From contig NZ_SNAQ03000024.1 in assembly GCF_004375085.3 (NCBI RefSeq), positions 1-64,000 of the forward strand: a stretch of 64,000 nucleotides of DNA, written 5' to 3'. Below, one piece after another: positions 17,233 to 27,078 of this stretch (position 1 is its first letter; each line of letters starts with the position of its first letter). Position numbers and translations under genes: made by a program. The stretch comes from Lewinella sp. W8. Lineage in GTDB: Bacteria > Bacteroidota > Bacteroidia > Chitinophagales > Saprospiraceae. Below the pieces are notes generated by a model. The model was not told the origin of the DNA, searched no databases, and saw only the letters and a program-made list of their open reading frames with translations.

Positions 17233-18306
17233 ATGCCCATGGAATTTGATCGGACGGTGCTGCAACGGGTCCGGAGAAACCTTTTCTTTATTCTGGTGGC
17301 GGCCACCACCCTGGGTTTCCTGGGGCTCATCCAGCCTTTTCTGACCACCGTTTTCTGGGCTGCGGTGCTGGCCATTATTTTCTTTGGCCTCTACGAGAGG
17401 GTTAAACGCTGGGTGAAGGGGCGCAGCAGTATGGCGGCCTTTCTGACCACCATTCTGATTCTGTTCTTCGTCATCATTCCCTTTACCCTGCTCGGCATCG
17501 CCCTGTTCCAGCAGGGCATGGAGATTTTCACGGCCGTTCAGTCCGGAGACCTCGACCCGACGGTGGTGGTAAATTACGTGGAGGAAAGTTTGCCGAAAAT
17601 CTCCGAGATGCTGGCCGAATTCGGCGTTACGCCGGATGATCTCCGGCAGCGCCTGAGCAACGCCGCCATCGAGGTGAGTTCCTTCATTGCTAACCGGGCG
17701 TTGACGGTGGGGGGGAGCATTATCAACATCTTCGTGGAGTTCACTCTGATGCTCTACCTCCTCTTTTTCTTTTTCCGCGACGGGCGAGAACTGATGCGCA
17801 CCATCATTGACACCATCCCGATGGGCAACGTCCGGGAACGGGCCCTTTTTCAGCGCTTCGCCCAGGTATCGCGGGCGACCCTGAAGGGTACCCTGGTGGT
17901 GGCCATCGTCCAGGGTAGCATCGGCGGCGTACTCTTCGCCATTCTGGGTATTCCGGCCGCCCTGTTGTGGGGCGTGGCCATGACCTTGCTGGCCCTCCTG
18001 CCCGTTGGCGGTAGCGCCATCGTCTGGTTTCCGGCCGCCATCATTCTTTTCGCTCAGGGAGAAATCGGCAAGGCATTCGCCATGCTGATCGTGGGCTCCC
18101 TCATCATTGGCCTGATCGACAACCTCCTGCGCCCCATCCTCGTGGGTCGTGATACGGAAATGCCCGATTACCTGGTTTTACTCTCCACTCTCGGGGGCAT
18201 CACCTTCTTCGGGCTCAGCGGATTCGTGGTGGGGCCCACCATCGCGGCCCTCTTCATCACCGTATGGGAGATGATGGGTAAAGATTACGGGGGGAAGAAT
18301 AGTTAG
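17233..18306 (+). CDS. AI-2E/PerM family membrane permease
   Basis: 357 residues with about seven or eight transmembrane segments, a soluble loop between residues about 100 and 155, and the family pattern near the end (LLRPILVGRDTEMPDYLVLLSTLGGITFFG). This is the AI-2E transporter superfamily (YdiK/PerM/TqsA), whose members export signals, sodium or other solutes; the substrate cannot be told from sequence. Two ATGs (17233 and 17239) are possible starts. A copy of the dispersed element lies 17 bp after the stop. Confidence 0.88.
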   Translation: MPMEFDRTVLQRVRRNLFFILVAATTLGFLGLIQPFLTTVFWAAVLAIIFFGLYERVKRWVKGRSSMAAFLTTILILFFVIIPFTLLGIALFQQGMEIFTAVQSGDLDPTVVVNYVEESLPKISEMLAEFGVTPDDLRQRLSNAAIEVSSFIANRALTVGGSIINIFVEFTLMLYLLFFFFRDGRELMRTIIDTIPMGNVRERALFQRFAQVSRATLKGTLVVAIVQGSIGGVLFAILGIPAALLWGVAMTLLALLPVGGSAIVWFPAAIILFAQGEIGKAFAMLIVGSLIIGLIDNLLRPILVGRDTEMPDYLVLLSTLGGITFFGLSGFVVGPTIAALFITVWEMMGKDYGGKNS

Positions 18307-18322
18307 GGTGGTGCTGGTTTTG

Positions 18323-18345
18323 GGGCGACGGCGCGCAGGTGCGGG
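18323..18345 (-). repeat. Dispersed GCACCTGCG element, copy C
   Basis: On the minus strand this reads CCC followed by GCACCTGCGCGCCGTCGCCC, the best match to the shared core. It lies 17 bp after the AI-2E permease stop and does not point at a gene. Confidence 0.6.
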
Positions 18346-18428
18346 GGAAAATGGCCCTGGTGATCTGCCGAAACGCCGCCCTCTTCAGGAAGTAGTAACC
18401 TATTTACAGATAAACACTAAAACCAAGC

Positions 18429-19694
18429 ATGGGATTTCGAAAAAAGCTCTTGCTAATTGCTTGCTGCCTCAGTATGACTTCCTGCCTTTGGGGGCAACGA
18501 ACACTTTGGGTCAGTTCCAACGTATTGGACAGACAAGCCAGTTCCATTCACCTCCTTACTCACAATGGGGACAATGAAGTATTTGACCGGATTGACCTTG
18601 ATCCATCAGGTAACCATCCCGATTTTATCCCCATAAAATCACCGGAAGTATCTGAACTATCGGTTGCCACCCTTGCCATCGCCAAAAAATCAGCCTACCC
18701 TCTTTCGTACGAGAAACGTCTTATCCTATCCACCATTTGGGACGTTCAGAGGGACACTATTTTCTCCTTTAGTTCAAATCCCACTCAATCGTGTTGCTCC
18801 TCAACAAGGGAGAACCCCACCACCATATCGATGAGGATAAAGAATCTGGATAAACTACAGGACATTTACTCGCCAACACTATCAGTGAACCTCAACGCGC
18901 TTGCCACTACCAGTGTAGGCAAGAGCACCAATTTTAAGATTCCATCCCTGGAGCAAAAGACTTCTACCGTCGTCTATTTGAGATCCAAAGGAGATAAAGA
19001 TTATCGACAATTAGTTATCCCCCCACAGGAGCCTTCCCCCTATCCAAATGAAATACAATTCGACTATAAGCAGCTGCCCGTTCACGAGGATATCTATACC
19101 CTAAAAGTGGATTCTCCCGACGAGTTTTCGTTAAAGATTTACGCTACCACAAATCAGATGGAAAGCGTAGGCATCTATCACTCAAAAAACGGTTATACGG
19201 TCAGGAGGAAGGTCTCCATCAAAATCCCCGTGGATATGGATTTCACCGAGTATTCCGTAAAACTTTCGGTTAGGGATCGCCAGGATCCCGACCAATTATA
19301 CTTGGCTTCCACTAGTAATTCCTATTCAGATTTAGGAGACATCAAGTTTCCACCTACCTGGATAATTGATGACCTAGCTTTTCCTTCTGAAGAGGGCTAC
19401 CGTTTTGACTTCGAAAAAAAGAACTTCAATAAATGGAAGGCCAGTTTCAAAATTGATGGCCTTACTGCACCCAATTTCGTCAAGACGGACACTGATTACG
19501 GAGGTGACTGGGTTTTATACGGAGGGGCTACCAAATTCGGAAACGCCTTTTTCCTACCCGCTCTTCCAGACGACCTACGGGAATCCTTATGGGGACAAGA
19601 TGGACGGGTAATCATCGAAAGACCAAATTGGATCTTTTCTAGAGACGACGGGAAGAAAATTACAGAAACTCATCAGCAGGTCTGGAAATGGTGA
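18429..19694 (+). CDS. Exported protein of unknown function
   Basis: 421 residues with an N-terminal export signal (KKLLLIACCLSMTSCLWGQ). Either signal peptidase I cleavage after WGQ or lipidation at one of the early cysteines is possible. The body is beta-rich, without a recognised domain. Codon use is visibly less GC-biased than in the neighbours, hinting at a younger or transferred gene. It stands alone between the permease gene and the convergent surface-protein gene. I do not recognise the family. Confidence 0.65.
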   Translation: MGFRKKLLLIACCLSMTSCLWGQRTLWVSSNVLDRQASSIHLLTHNGDNEVFDRIDLDPSGNHPDFIPIKSPEVSELSVATLAIAKKSAYPLSYEKRLILSTIWDVQRDTIFSFSSNPTQSCCSSTRENPTTISMRIKNLDKLQDIYSPTLSVNLNALATTSVGKSTNFKIPSLEQKTSTVVYLRSKGDKDYRQLVIPPQEPSPYPNEIQFDYKQLPVHEDIYTLKVDSPDEFSLKIYATTNQMESVGIYHSKNGYTVRRKVSIKIPVDMDFTEYSVKLSVRDRQDPDQLYLASTSNSYSDLGDIKFPPTWIIDDLAFPSEEGYRFDFEKKNFNKWKASFKIDGLTAPNFVKTDTDYGGDWVLYGGATKFGNAFFLPALPDDLRESLWGQDGRVIIERPNWIFSRDDGKKITETHQQVWKW

Positions 19695-19967
19695 TTACGC
19701 TAGTGTTTTGATCAACCTAAGACCTGGTGTGCGTAAAAAAGGCTGCGACAACTTTGGATTCTTTGATCCCGGCTTCTGGTCGAAACCGGCTTCTCGTCGA
19801 AAAACGTTAGCTCGGATTACCAACTACGGGCGTTGCCTGAATTTTGACCTGAAGAATCGGATCGTCAGCTTAACGGACGAGGAAACAAAACGCCGATAAT
19901 TACCCCCCCAAATTGACGCGGCATCTGAGGGGAAATTCTCGTAGTTTCCCGTAAATTCTTGTTACGG

Positions 19968-22900
19968 TTAGTTCCCGTCCCAGGGGAACGTTCCGCAGTC
20001 AACGTCAATAATTTCCGCCCGCTGTTCGATGATGATGGGGCAACTGTTGGCGTTGGTTCCGATGGCGGGATTTTCCTCCGTTCCCCCTACTCCACCTCCG
20101 TCATTCGGGGAGTAGGTTCCCGTAATGACCACAGTGCCAGATAAAGTGGCGGGGTCAAGCTGTCCGGTACTGTTTCCATTCACGGTGAACATCGTACCTG
20201 ATGGATCGGGACTGAAAATAGGATTGGGGTTAGCAACCGAGGTATTGAAAGTACTTCCGAGGGAGACTGCTGGCTTACCACTGCAATAGGTACGGTCCAG
20301 CGCTGGGTCAAATTGCAGTACCGGGTAGGCGCAAACGTTGCTGATGGCAATTGGAGTAACTCCGTCGGCCTCGGTTGCGGTCATCCAGGTGCCGCCACCG
20401 TCGGAAGAAAATTCAAATTGGCTGATGCTGTATCCCGTCCGGTCAGTATGGTTGAAGGAAATAGTATAGACGCCGGCGGCGTCTTCCGATAAGTTGGCGG
20501 GCAAGCTTACGCCAATCAATCCCGTACCGTTGGAAGCTCTGACCAATAAACCGGGAGCTCCCGTAACCGTAACCGTTTCGGCAAAGGTGCCATCTCCGGC
20601 GCCATTGTTTACCCCCTGATCGTTGTTACAGCTACAGGGGTCGGTTCCCATAAAATTATTCGATACCTCGAAGGGAATACTACAGGCCATCGGCACCGTA
20701 AGTTCCACAATGCAGCTGCTTTCGTTACCCGCTCCATCGGCCACCGTTATCGTTACGGACAAATCCCCCGTAATCCTGGCGTCCTGGGTTGCTCCGGCCA
20801 CCGGATCCTGGGTAATGGAGAGGACTGCGCTACAAGCGTCCGTGGCATCAACAATTTCCGCTACCAAATCCGGTACCATATACATGCAGTCGCCGTCCGT
20901 GGCGATCATGCGGTCCGCCGGACAGGTAAAGGATGGCATGGTAACGTCCTTACCGGTCAGCGTTACCTGACAGCTAACGTCATTATTATTCCCCGCTTCA
21001 TCCGTGGCCGTGATGGTCACCGTATGCGTCATATTGTGTCCGGAAGCCAGTACCGCGCCTACCTCTGGGTTCTGGGTCAGCGTGACTGTGCCGCAATTGT
21101 CCGTGGCGCCGCTGATCCCACTGACCAGATCAGGAACGATTAGATCACAATCAGGGTCGAGGTTAACGTCGAGGTCGGCGGGGCAATCAAAGGTCGGACC
21201 CGAATCGTCTACTACGGTAATGTCGAAGGTACAGTTAGCCGAGTTACCCAGGGCATCGGACACCACTCCGTTAAGTTGGATGACCCCCTGACTGGCTACT
21301 GGCATAGCGGGAGATCCCGGAGTGATCCAGTCCGTGGCGGGATCCATATCTACCAGGGTAGCGTCATAACCATTTCCCGTAATGTCGGTAGCCACCAGAG
21401 CCCCCATACCGTCTTCCATATTAAAGTACGCGATCAGTCCGGGAGCGGCCGGAGAAACGGTTTTGTCATAATTGCTCTGAACTTCACTGCCTGAACGGGC
21501 GAGGTTCCAAATCCTGACTTCATCAAGCCGGGTGTTGGCTGACTGGGCCCCAAAGGACCTGCTTCCGATAATCCATCCGTCAGTGTTTAGGGTTGCAACG
21601 TGATTGGCCGTGTAAACGGAAACACCATTAACGTAGATAGTCAAGTTATTGCCCGCCTTGACCCAGGCGACATGAGACCACTGGTTAAGTGGGAGCGCTA
21701 TCCCGGAATTATTCCAGGAGAACTCTGACCGAAACCAGTACCTTAAAACGCCAGCATTATCGATTGCTGTTTCAAACTGTGCGGTCTGCGTTCCCGTGAT
21801 TCGATCAAAGGTATCGTCACCACCTTTTCGAAAAACATAATACTCCAGGGTGAAATCGTTCAAAACCGGCAAGTTCTGGTTGGTTTCCGCCCGGTCGTCC
21901 TCCCCATCAAAATCCAGAGCGCCATTGTTGGCTCCCGGCATGAGGTCATCACAATCAAATATCGTCCGATTTACCGTTATCGACAATGCGCCGGCAGGAG
22001 AACAATTATCCATGGACCCCGCAAGAATTGCCAGTTCATCAGCCGCCGTAAGGGTATACGCTCCGCTACCGTCAAGGGAAACGGTAAGGTCATTACACAC
22101 GGCGGTTGGTGGACTAACGTCTTTTCCGGTCAGGGTAACCATACAGGGCGTCGTATTGGTGTTACCGCCATTGTCGGTTGCCGTAATCGTAACGGTTTGG
22201 GTCATATTGTGCCCGGAAGCGAAGGAGGCCCCTACGTTGGGGCTCTGGGTCAGGGTAAGACCACAATTATCGGCCTCATCGGTGATTTCGGTGAGGAGAT
22301 CCGGAATTACCAGACTACAACTCCCATCCAAATCTACGTCCCGGTCACCCGGACAGGTGAAGGTGGGTGGCTGGTTGTCAACACCAGCCTGAATCGTCAC
22401 CACCTGACTACTACTTACACAACTGGTATTGGCGGCATCCCGGATCAGGACCGTATAGGAACCATCGGGAAGATTTATTACCGGATTGGTGTTTCCCCAG
22501 CTGCTTCCGTTATCCGTCGAGAACTGATAGCTGGCCGCCCCACTTAAATTGGAGAAGGTAATTTGTCCATCGTTGGCGCCAGGACAGCCTTCGTTGGTAG
22601 CCGTAGCCATAAACGACAGGTTACAGGGTTGGACCTCGGTCATCGTCAGACCGGCGTCCAAACTGTTGACGTTGCCACCTCCCGCGCTCAGGGTAACCGT
22701 CGCTTGCCCAGTAGTCATATCAAAATCACTGTCAATGGCATCATTCGTGCCCGCATTTTGTACGGTAAGGAAGGGAAAGGCGGCGGTAGGCGTAACCGTA
22801 ACCGTATACGTCCCCACAGGTAGTGCAGGAATCGTGTAGATTCCCTGCGAATTCGTCGTGGTGGAACCACTTAATCCTCCTCCGGAGAAGCTGACTAGTA

Positions 22901-24428
22901 CTCCCGGAACTCCCTGCTCGGCGCCATCGAAAAGACCGTTGCCATTAGCGTCATTCCACACCAAATCACCCAAACTGATCAGGTCACTTGAGGCCGGCAC
23001 CGGGTCCGTGACGGCCGTATTGACGCCACCCCGAATGAAGGGAGCAGCGCAACCATTCAGGACATTTCCGGAAAGAAAAGCGTTGACCTCCGCCATTGTT
23101 CCCGTAGCCATGGTGGTTGGCTCCTCCAGCAAAATACAGGTGGCGTTTGAGCTGGTAACCGTAATGGTATTATTGGTGATCTCTGCATTGACGATGTACT
23201 TCTCGTCATCAATACCGGAATCGTCCGAAATATCGATTCCCGCTTCTTCCGGTGGGATCATTTGACCGATCGTCGTAGGTGGAGAATCGTCCGAATTAGG
23301 ATTTACCACCGTGTTCCCGTCAATGATCAGATTGATCATGTGCACTGGCCCCGGGTCATCGTTAAAGGGCCGGTAGCGGATACCACTGTTAGTTGTGTTG
23401 GAAACTGAATTGTTCGTAATGTGTAGGGTGGCTTCAATCGATCGTCCCGAACTATCATCATCAATGACAATACCAAAATTCGTATCGGCGTTTCCGCTTA
23501 CGGTGTTATTGTTGATGATGCCAAATACCCGGGTATTTCTTCCGTCAAGGTTTACTTCAATGCCGTCACCGTCCACGTTGGTGATCACATTATTCTCGAT
23601 GAGCAAATGAGCGACCTGGTTATTCGGCGCAGCATCAAAACCAAGGTGAACATTAATGCCATCTCCCGAGCCGGTCCAGCCGCTGAAATTATTATTAGTA
23701 ATCACAATGACTGCCGTGGAATTGCTGGATTCCGTGAGGATGCGGATGGCGTCATCCTCCATCACTCCGGTATTCCGGTTACCGTCAATGACGATATCAA
23801 CATCCGCATTTGTCGTGGTGCCCTCTCCGGCCTCTACGTAGATCAGCTCGTCATTATCAAAGGGGCCGAAGGTATTATTCAGGATACTTAACTGAGTGCC
23901 TACGCCATTGAGATTGGTAAAGACGTATATACCGTCGGTGAAAAACTGGCTGCCGGTGGCGTAGGTGTTGTTACTTACCGTCAGTCGCCCTCGCAGATTA
24001 ACCGATCGAATGACGCCAGAATTACCGTTGTTCATGGTTGACCTCAGTTCAAAACCATCAATGGTAACGTCGCCGGTATGGTTATCGGTGATGAAGGCTG
24101 AACTTCCACCTCCATTTACGGTGGCCATGCCGGGATTGGCGGCGCGAATGATGATATCGCCCGCAGCCATCGCAACGTTTACCGATTCGTTATAGGTTCC
24201 GTTGGCCACCACAATTTCATCACCGTCTGCCGCATTGTTTACCGCCGCCTGTATCGTGGCGAAGGTGCCGGGGACGTTAATGATCGCGTGCGTCTGGTAC
24301 GGAGTATTATCGTGGGCGATGAGCATCGCCGGGAGCAATACCAGAACAGTTACCAGGGCCTTAGCAAACAACGGGGCAAAATACGCATGGGTCGGAGTCA
24401 GGGACTCCTTAAAGGGTAGGTTTCTCAT
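19968..24428 (-). CDS. Giant secreted beta-helix/SdrD-B/HYR/LamG surface protein
   Basis: 1486 residues. After a signal peptide (to about residue 38) come: a right-handed beta-helix (about 45-470, many NNT/NNNTV turns), an SdrD-B-like domain (about 481-590, LGDLVWNDANGNGLFDG), a Pro/Gly-type domain (about 600-685), HYR domain 1 (about 686-776), a HYR-like domain split by an inserted LamG/concanavalin-like domain (LamG about 832-1046), HYR 2 (about 1074-1160), HYR 3 (about 1164-1250) and a C-terminal Cys-containing region. Such proteins are adhesins or extracellular matrix proteins. The usual type IX secretion C-terminal sorting domain is not visible; the protein ends FPWDGN. Secretion route is therefore unclear. 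Confidence 0.88.
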   Translation of the reverse strand: MRNLPFKESLTPTHAYFAPLFAKALVTVLVLLPAMLIAHDNTPYQTHAIINVPGTFATIQAAVNNAADGDEIVVANGTYNESVNVAMAAGDIIIRAANPGMATVNGGGSSAFITDNHTGDVTIDGFELRSTMNNGNSGVIRSVNLRGRLTVSNNTYATGSQFFTDGIYVFTNLNGVGTQLSILNNTFGPFDNDELIYVEAGEGTTTNADVDIVIDGNRNTGVMEDDAIRILTESSNSTAVIVITNNNFSGWTGSGDGINVHLGFDAAPNNQVAHLLIENNVITNVDGDGIEVNLDGRNTRVFGIINNNTVSGNADTNFGIVIDDDSSGRSIEATLHITNNSVSNTTNSGIRYRPFNDDPGPVHMINLIIDGNTVVNPNSDDSPPTTIGQMIPPEEAGIDISDDSGIDDEKYIVNAEITNNTITVTSSNATCILLEEPTTMATGTMAEVNAFLSGNVLNGCAAPFIRGGVNTAVTDPVPASSDLISLGDLVWNDANGNGLFDGAEQGVPGVLVSFSGGGLSGSTTTNSQGIYTIPALPVGTYTVTVTPTAAFPFLTVQNAGTNDAIDSDFDMTTGQATVTLSAGGGNVNSLDAGLTMTEVQPCNLSFMATATNEGCPGANDGQITFSNLSGAASYQFSTDNGSSWGNTNPVINLPDGSYTVLIRDAANTSCVSSSQVVTIQAGVDNQPPTFTCPGDRDVDLDGSCSLVIPDLLTEITDEADNCGLTLTQSPNVGASFASGHNMTQTVTITATDNGGNTNTTPCMVTLTGKDVSPPTAVCNDLTVSLDGSGAYTLTAADELAILAGSMDNCSPAGALSITVNRTIFDCDDLMPGANNGALDFDGEDDRAETNQNLPVLNDFTLEYYVFRKGGDDTFDRITGTQTAQFETAIDNAGVLRYWFRSEFSWNNSGIALPLNQWSHVAWVKAGNNLTIYVNGVSVYTANHVATLNTDGWIIGSRSFGAQSANTRLDEVRIWNLARSGSEVQSNYDKTVSPAAPGLIAYFNMEDGMGALVATDITGNGYDATLVDMDPATDWITPGSPAMPVASQGVIQLNGVVSDALGNSANCTFDITVVDDSGPTFDCPADLDVNLDPDCDLIVPDLVSGISGATDNCGTVTLTQNPEVGAVLASGHNMTHTVTITATDEAGNNNDVSCQVTLTGKDVTMPSFTCPADRMIATDGDCMYMVPDLVAEIVDATDACSAVLSITQDPVAGATQDARITGDLSVTITVADGAGNESSCIVELTVPMACSIPFEVSNNFMGTDPCSCNNDQGVNNGAGDGTFAETVTVTGAPGLLVRASNGTGLIGVSLPANLSEDAAGVYTISFNHTDRTGYSISQFEFSSDGGGTWMTATEADGVTPIAISNVCAYPVLQFDPALDRTYCSGKPAVSLGSTFNTSVANPNPIFSPDPSGTMFTVNGNSTGQLDPATLSGTVVITGTYSPNDGGGVGGTEENPAIGTNANSCPIIIEQRAEIIDVDCGTFPWDGN

Positions 24429-24788
24429 GAGAGGATCAATTGGCTAATTCACCAAAGGAGTGAACAGCTTTTCAGGTCGTAGCAAATCTATCTTAAAGAT
24501 AGACAAAATCTTAATGCTTAGGGTGTGCCTGGAAGGAAACACGTAGTAACCCCTACTCCAGCGGCGTCATTAAAGACTACTCTTCCCCCATAAACTAATG
24601 GAAACGGCACCGGGGAGTCGACCCGAGCGCGCGGTTCCTGCGAACGTTTGAGGTGATAAATGATGGCCTGCGAAACGCATTTTCCCGTCACAAAACGCAC
24701 AGAAGTCGATTCCACCAGATTGCGGAGTAGCGTATTCAAAGCGGTAATTCTGGACGTTCGGTGGTAACCAGAATCTCCCGGCAAGACC
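24429..24788. other. 360-bp spacer without a convincing gene
   Basis: This gap upstream of the surface-protein gene contains its probable promoter region and a perfect 8-bp palindrome TCTATCTT-A-AAGATAGA at 24487-24503. A 111-codon minus-strand frame (24518-24853) overlaps the end of the proline dehydrogenase gene and has no family features; I treat it as noncoding. The middle part (about 24540-24780) might be a dispersed noncoding repeat, but no second copy is in the window. Confidence 0.5.
24483..24490 (-). promoter_or_regulatory. Predicted -7 box of the surface-protein gene
   Basis: On the minus strand this reads TAGATTTG, an exact TAnnTTTG box, about 55 nt before the ATG at 24428. It overlaps the palindrome 24487-24503, so a repressor or activator bound there could control the gene. 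A well-spaced -33 TTG is not obvious. Confidence 0.4.
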
Positions 24789-26051
24789 TCAGGATTGGGC
24801 CTTTCGACGCCGCAATTCCTTGCGGACGGTGGATAGCTCCCGACCGGCTTCACCGGTCACGGAAGTGTTTTCCTCCGCCCGCCGGACCAGGTAGGGCAGC
24901 ACTTCCCGGACCGGACCGTAAACCATGTACTTGGAGACATTGTATCCGCCACCGGCCAGGTTGAAGGTGAGGTTGTCGCTCATGCCCAGCAACTGGGAGA
25001 AGCGGATGTGCGCGTGATCCCGGGGGATGCCCAGTTCGGCCATCAGCAGGCACATCAGGCGATTACTGTCCTCGTTGTGACTGGCGACGCAGCAGGAGAT
25101 CTCTTCGTGGTTATTGGCGCAGTAGCGCACGGCAGTATTGTAATCGGCGTTGGTGGCCGCCAGACTGGGCTGGATGGGGGTCGGGTAGCCCATCTCCCGG
25201 GCTCTTTCGTGCTCCTTGTTCATGTAGGCTCCCCGTACCAACTTGGCTCCCAGTAGGTAGCCCTCTTCCTGGGCCCGTTCGTGGCTGCGCTGCAGAAAGG
25301 CGAGGCGGTCGTGCCGGTACAGCTGGAAGGTATTGAATACGATCACCTTCTCGCGGTTGTAACGGGCCATCATTTTATTGGCCAACTGGTCGATGGTATT
25401 CTGAATCCAGCTTTCCTCCGCGTCAATGTACACCTGCACGTCCTGCTTCTGGGCCTGGCCACAGATGGCGTCCAGCCGGCGCAGGGCCGCCTGAAATTGG
25501 GCGTGCGTCTGGTCGTCGAAGTCGACTTCCTCGCCGTTGAGCTTTTCCAGTGCCGCAAAGGGCGCCAGGCCGGTCACCTTTACCACCACGGCGTTGGCCG
25601 CCGGTGCTTCCGCGGAAAAATCGATGGCGTTCAGCACTTCCTTCATGAAGCGATTGAAGTCCTCTTCGGTGCTCTTGGCTTCGGCCCCGTAATCCAGGAT
25701 GCTGGTTACCCCGTGCCGGTACAGATTTTCAATGGCCGGCAGGGCCGTCACGAGGCTCGTCCCCCCCACGAATTGCGAGAACACCGTCTTCTTCACCGCC
25801 CAGGTCGCGCCCGGCAGGTTCCACCTCACCGCCCGGGTGCCCAGACCAGCAAGCAGTTTGGTCAGCCAGGGGGTACCGATGAGGGACAGAATGCGCCCCA
25901 TGCGTTTAAGGTCCCCGTCCGACAAATGCCGGTAGGTTTGCTCCAGATCATTAAAGTCGGGGAGTTCCCCGGCTTTCTGCATCCGTTCGTAGGTCTTTCG
26001 TGCCTGCTCGGCCAGCGGGAACTCCCGCACGGGGCCAGAACTGTTTTCCAT
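24789..26051 (-). CDS. Proline dehydrogenase
   Basis: 420 residues of the PRODH (PutA N-terminal-like) beta/alpha-barrel family. Diagnostic stretches are KLVRGAYMNKEHERA (substrate/FAD side) and the C-terminal signature YGPVREVLPYLVRRAEENTSV. The enzyme oxidises proline to pyrroline-5-carboxylate with FAD, feeding electrons to the quinone pool. It is the monofunctional form; the P5C dehydrogenase gene is not nearby. The ATG at 26051 gives a normal N-terminus. It stands alone, 184 bp from the MOSC gene. Confidence 0.93.
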   Translation of the reverse strand: MENSSGPVREFPLAEQARKTYERMQKAGELPDFNDLEQTYRHLSDGDLKRMGRILSLIGTPWLTKLLAGLGTRAVRWNLPGATWAVKKTVFSQFVGGTSLVTALPAIENLYRHGVTSILDYGAEAKSTEEDFNRFMKEVLNAIDFSAEAPAANAVVVKVTGLAPFAALEKLNGEEVDFDDQTHAQFQAALRRLDAICGQAQKQDVQVYIDAEESWIQNTIDQLANKMMARYNREKVIVFNTFQLYRHDRLAFLQRSHERAQEEGYLLGAKLVRGAYMNKEHERAREMGYPTPIQPSLAATNADYNTAVRYCANNHEEISCCVASHNEDSNRLMCLLMAELGIPRDHAHIRFSQLLGMSDNLTFNLAGGGYNVSKYMVYGPVREVLPYLVRRAEENTSVTGEAGRELSTVRKELRRRKAQS

Positions 26052-26234
26052 GGGCTTCTATTGGCTAGAGCAATCAAGGCATATCACTGATTGCGACGTA
26101 AAGGTGGCTACCCGGAAGTCGTGGTGATCGGGTCCCCGGTAGCAAAAGTACGATACCCGGCCGAAGGTTCGCAGAAAACTGACCGAAGACATCATCTTCT
26201 TTTGGGCGGGTCCAAAATCTGCTCACGGAGTGAC

Positions 26235-27053
26235 TCAGGAAGAGACGGCGCCCGTCTCTTCGACGACGTCCCCTACCCTGATGGTTCCTTCGCCTCCCTC
26301 CCAGCAGGCGTTCATCCCAAAGAGAATTTTGTGGCCTTCCTTTCGGTAGGCCGCCAGCTCGGCGAGTACCCGCGGATTGCGGTTGCCGGTCTCCGGTTCG
26401 TGGGTTACCATGATGCAGCGGGCGCAGGGTTTGGGAAGGCGAAACTGGTGGTTACCGACGCGTAACGCCCTCCAGTTGTCTTCCGCAAAAGGGACGCTTG
26501 TTTCCACGATGATGTTGGGCCGGAATCGCCGCTCATCGAGGGCTTCTTCGGTCTTTTCGCTCAGGTCGTCAAGGCTGGCGGTGGTGGTGATCAGATAGGG
26601 GTAGCCGTCAGCGAAGGATACTTCCTCCCCCGCTTTGGCGTAGCGCTCATCAACGGGACGATGTACTTCTGCGTTCATGTACACCAGCCGGGCACCCGGC
26701 AGCCCCAACTGACGGACGATGCTCGGAATTTCGGGGTGTTCCACGAGACGGGCCGGGAAGGTGTCGTCCCAGACCGTCACGGAAACATTGCCCTCACCCA
26801 CCGGCCGGGCACCCGCGACCTCGCCCAAAACCTCACCACCGACGGTTTCGAAAATCAGGGTGTCCGCACCCGCGATCCGGGCCCGAAAGCGGGCCAGTCC
26901 CGGCAAACTGCGCTGACTGATGAAGCGGCCGCGCTCGTCGATGAGCATCCAGCGGCGGTCGTCCACGAAGCCACGCCCGGAGGGCTCCAGTTCGGAAACG
27001 GCGGCACCACCCAGGCTTTTCACCGGGTAGCGATAGAGGGTGCGAACACGCAT
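26235..27053 (-). CDS. MOSC domain protein (YcbX-like)
   Basis: 272 residues: an N-terminal MOSC beta-barrel domain (VRTLYRYPVKSLGG, then GFVDDRRWMLIDERGRFISQR) and a C-terminal MOSC domain with the conserved Cys in FRLPKPCARCIMVTHEPETG. MOSC proteins carry molybdenum-cofactor or sulfur chemistry; YcbX-type members reduce N-hydroxylated compounds. No ferredoxin domain is fused at the C-terminus, unlike E. coli YcbX. It starts 26 bp after lysA stops on the same strand and may be cotranscribed with it. Confidence 0.88.
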   Translation of the reverse strand: MRVRTLYRYPVKSLGGAAVSELEPSGRGFVDDRRWMLIDERGRFISQRSLPGLARFRARIAGADTLIFETVGGEVLGEVAGARPVGEGNVSVTVWDDTFPARLVEHPEIPSIVRQLGLPGARLVYMNAEVHRPVDERYAKAGEEVSFADGYPYLITTTASLDDLSEKTEEALDERRFRPNIIVETSVPFAEDNWRALRVGNHQFRLPKPCARCIMVTHEPETGNRNPRVLAELAAYRKEGHKILFGMNACWEGGEGTIRVGDVVEETGAVSS

Positions 27054-27078
27054 AAATAACTGATTTTCTGAATGATGC

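Noticed and set aside
24518..24853. 111-codon minus-strand frame after the surface-protein gene
   Set aside because: Overlaps proline dehydrogenase, has no domain and looks like translated noncoding DNA.
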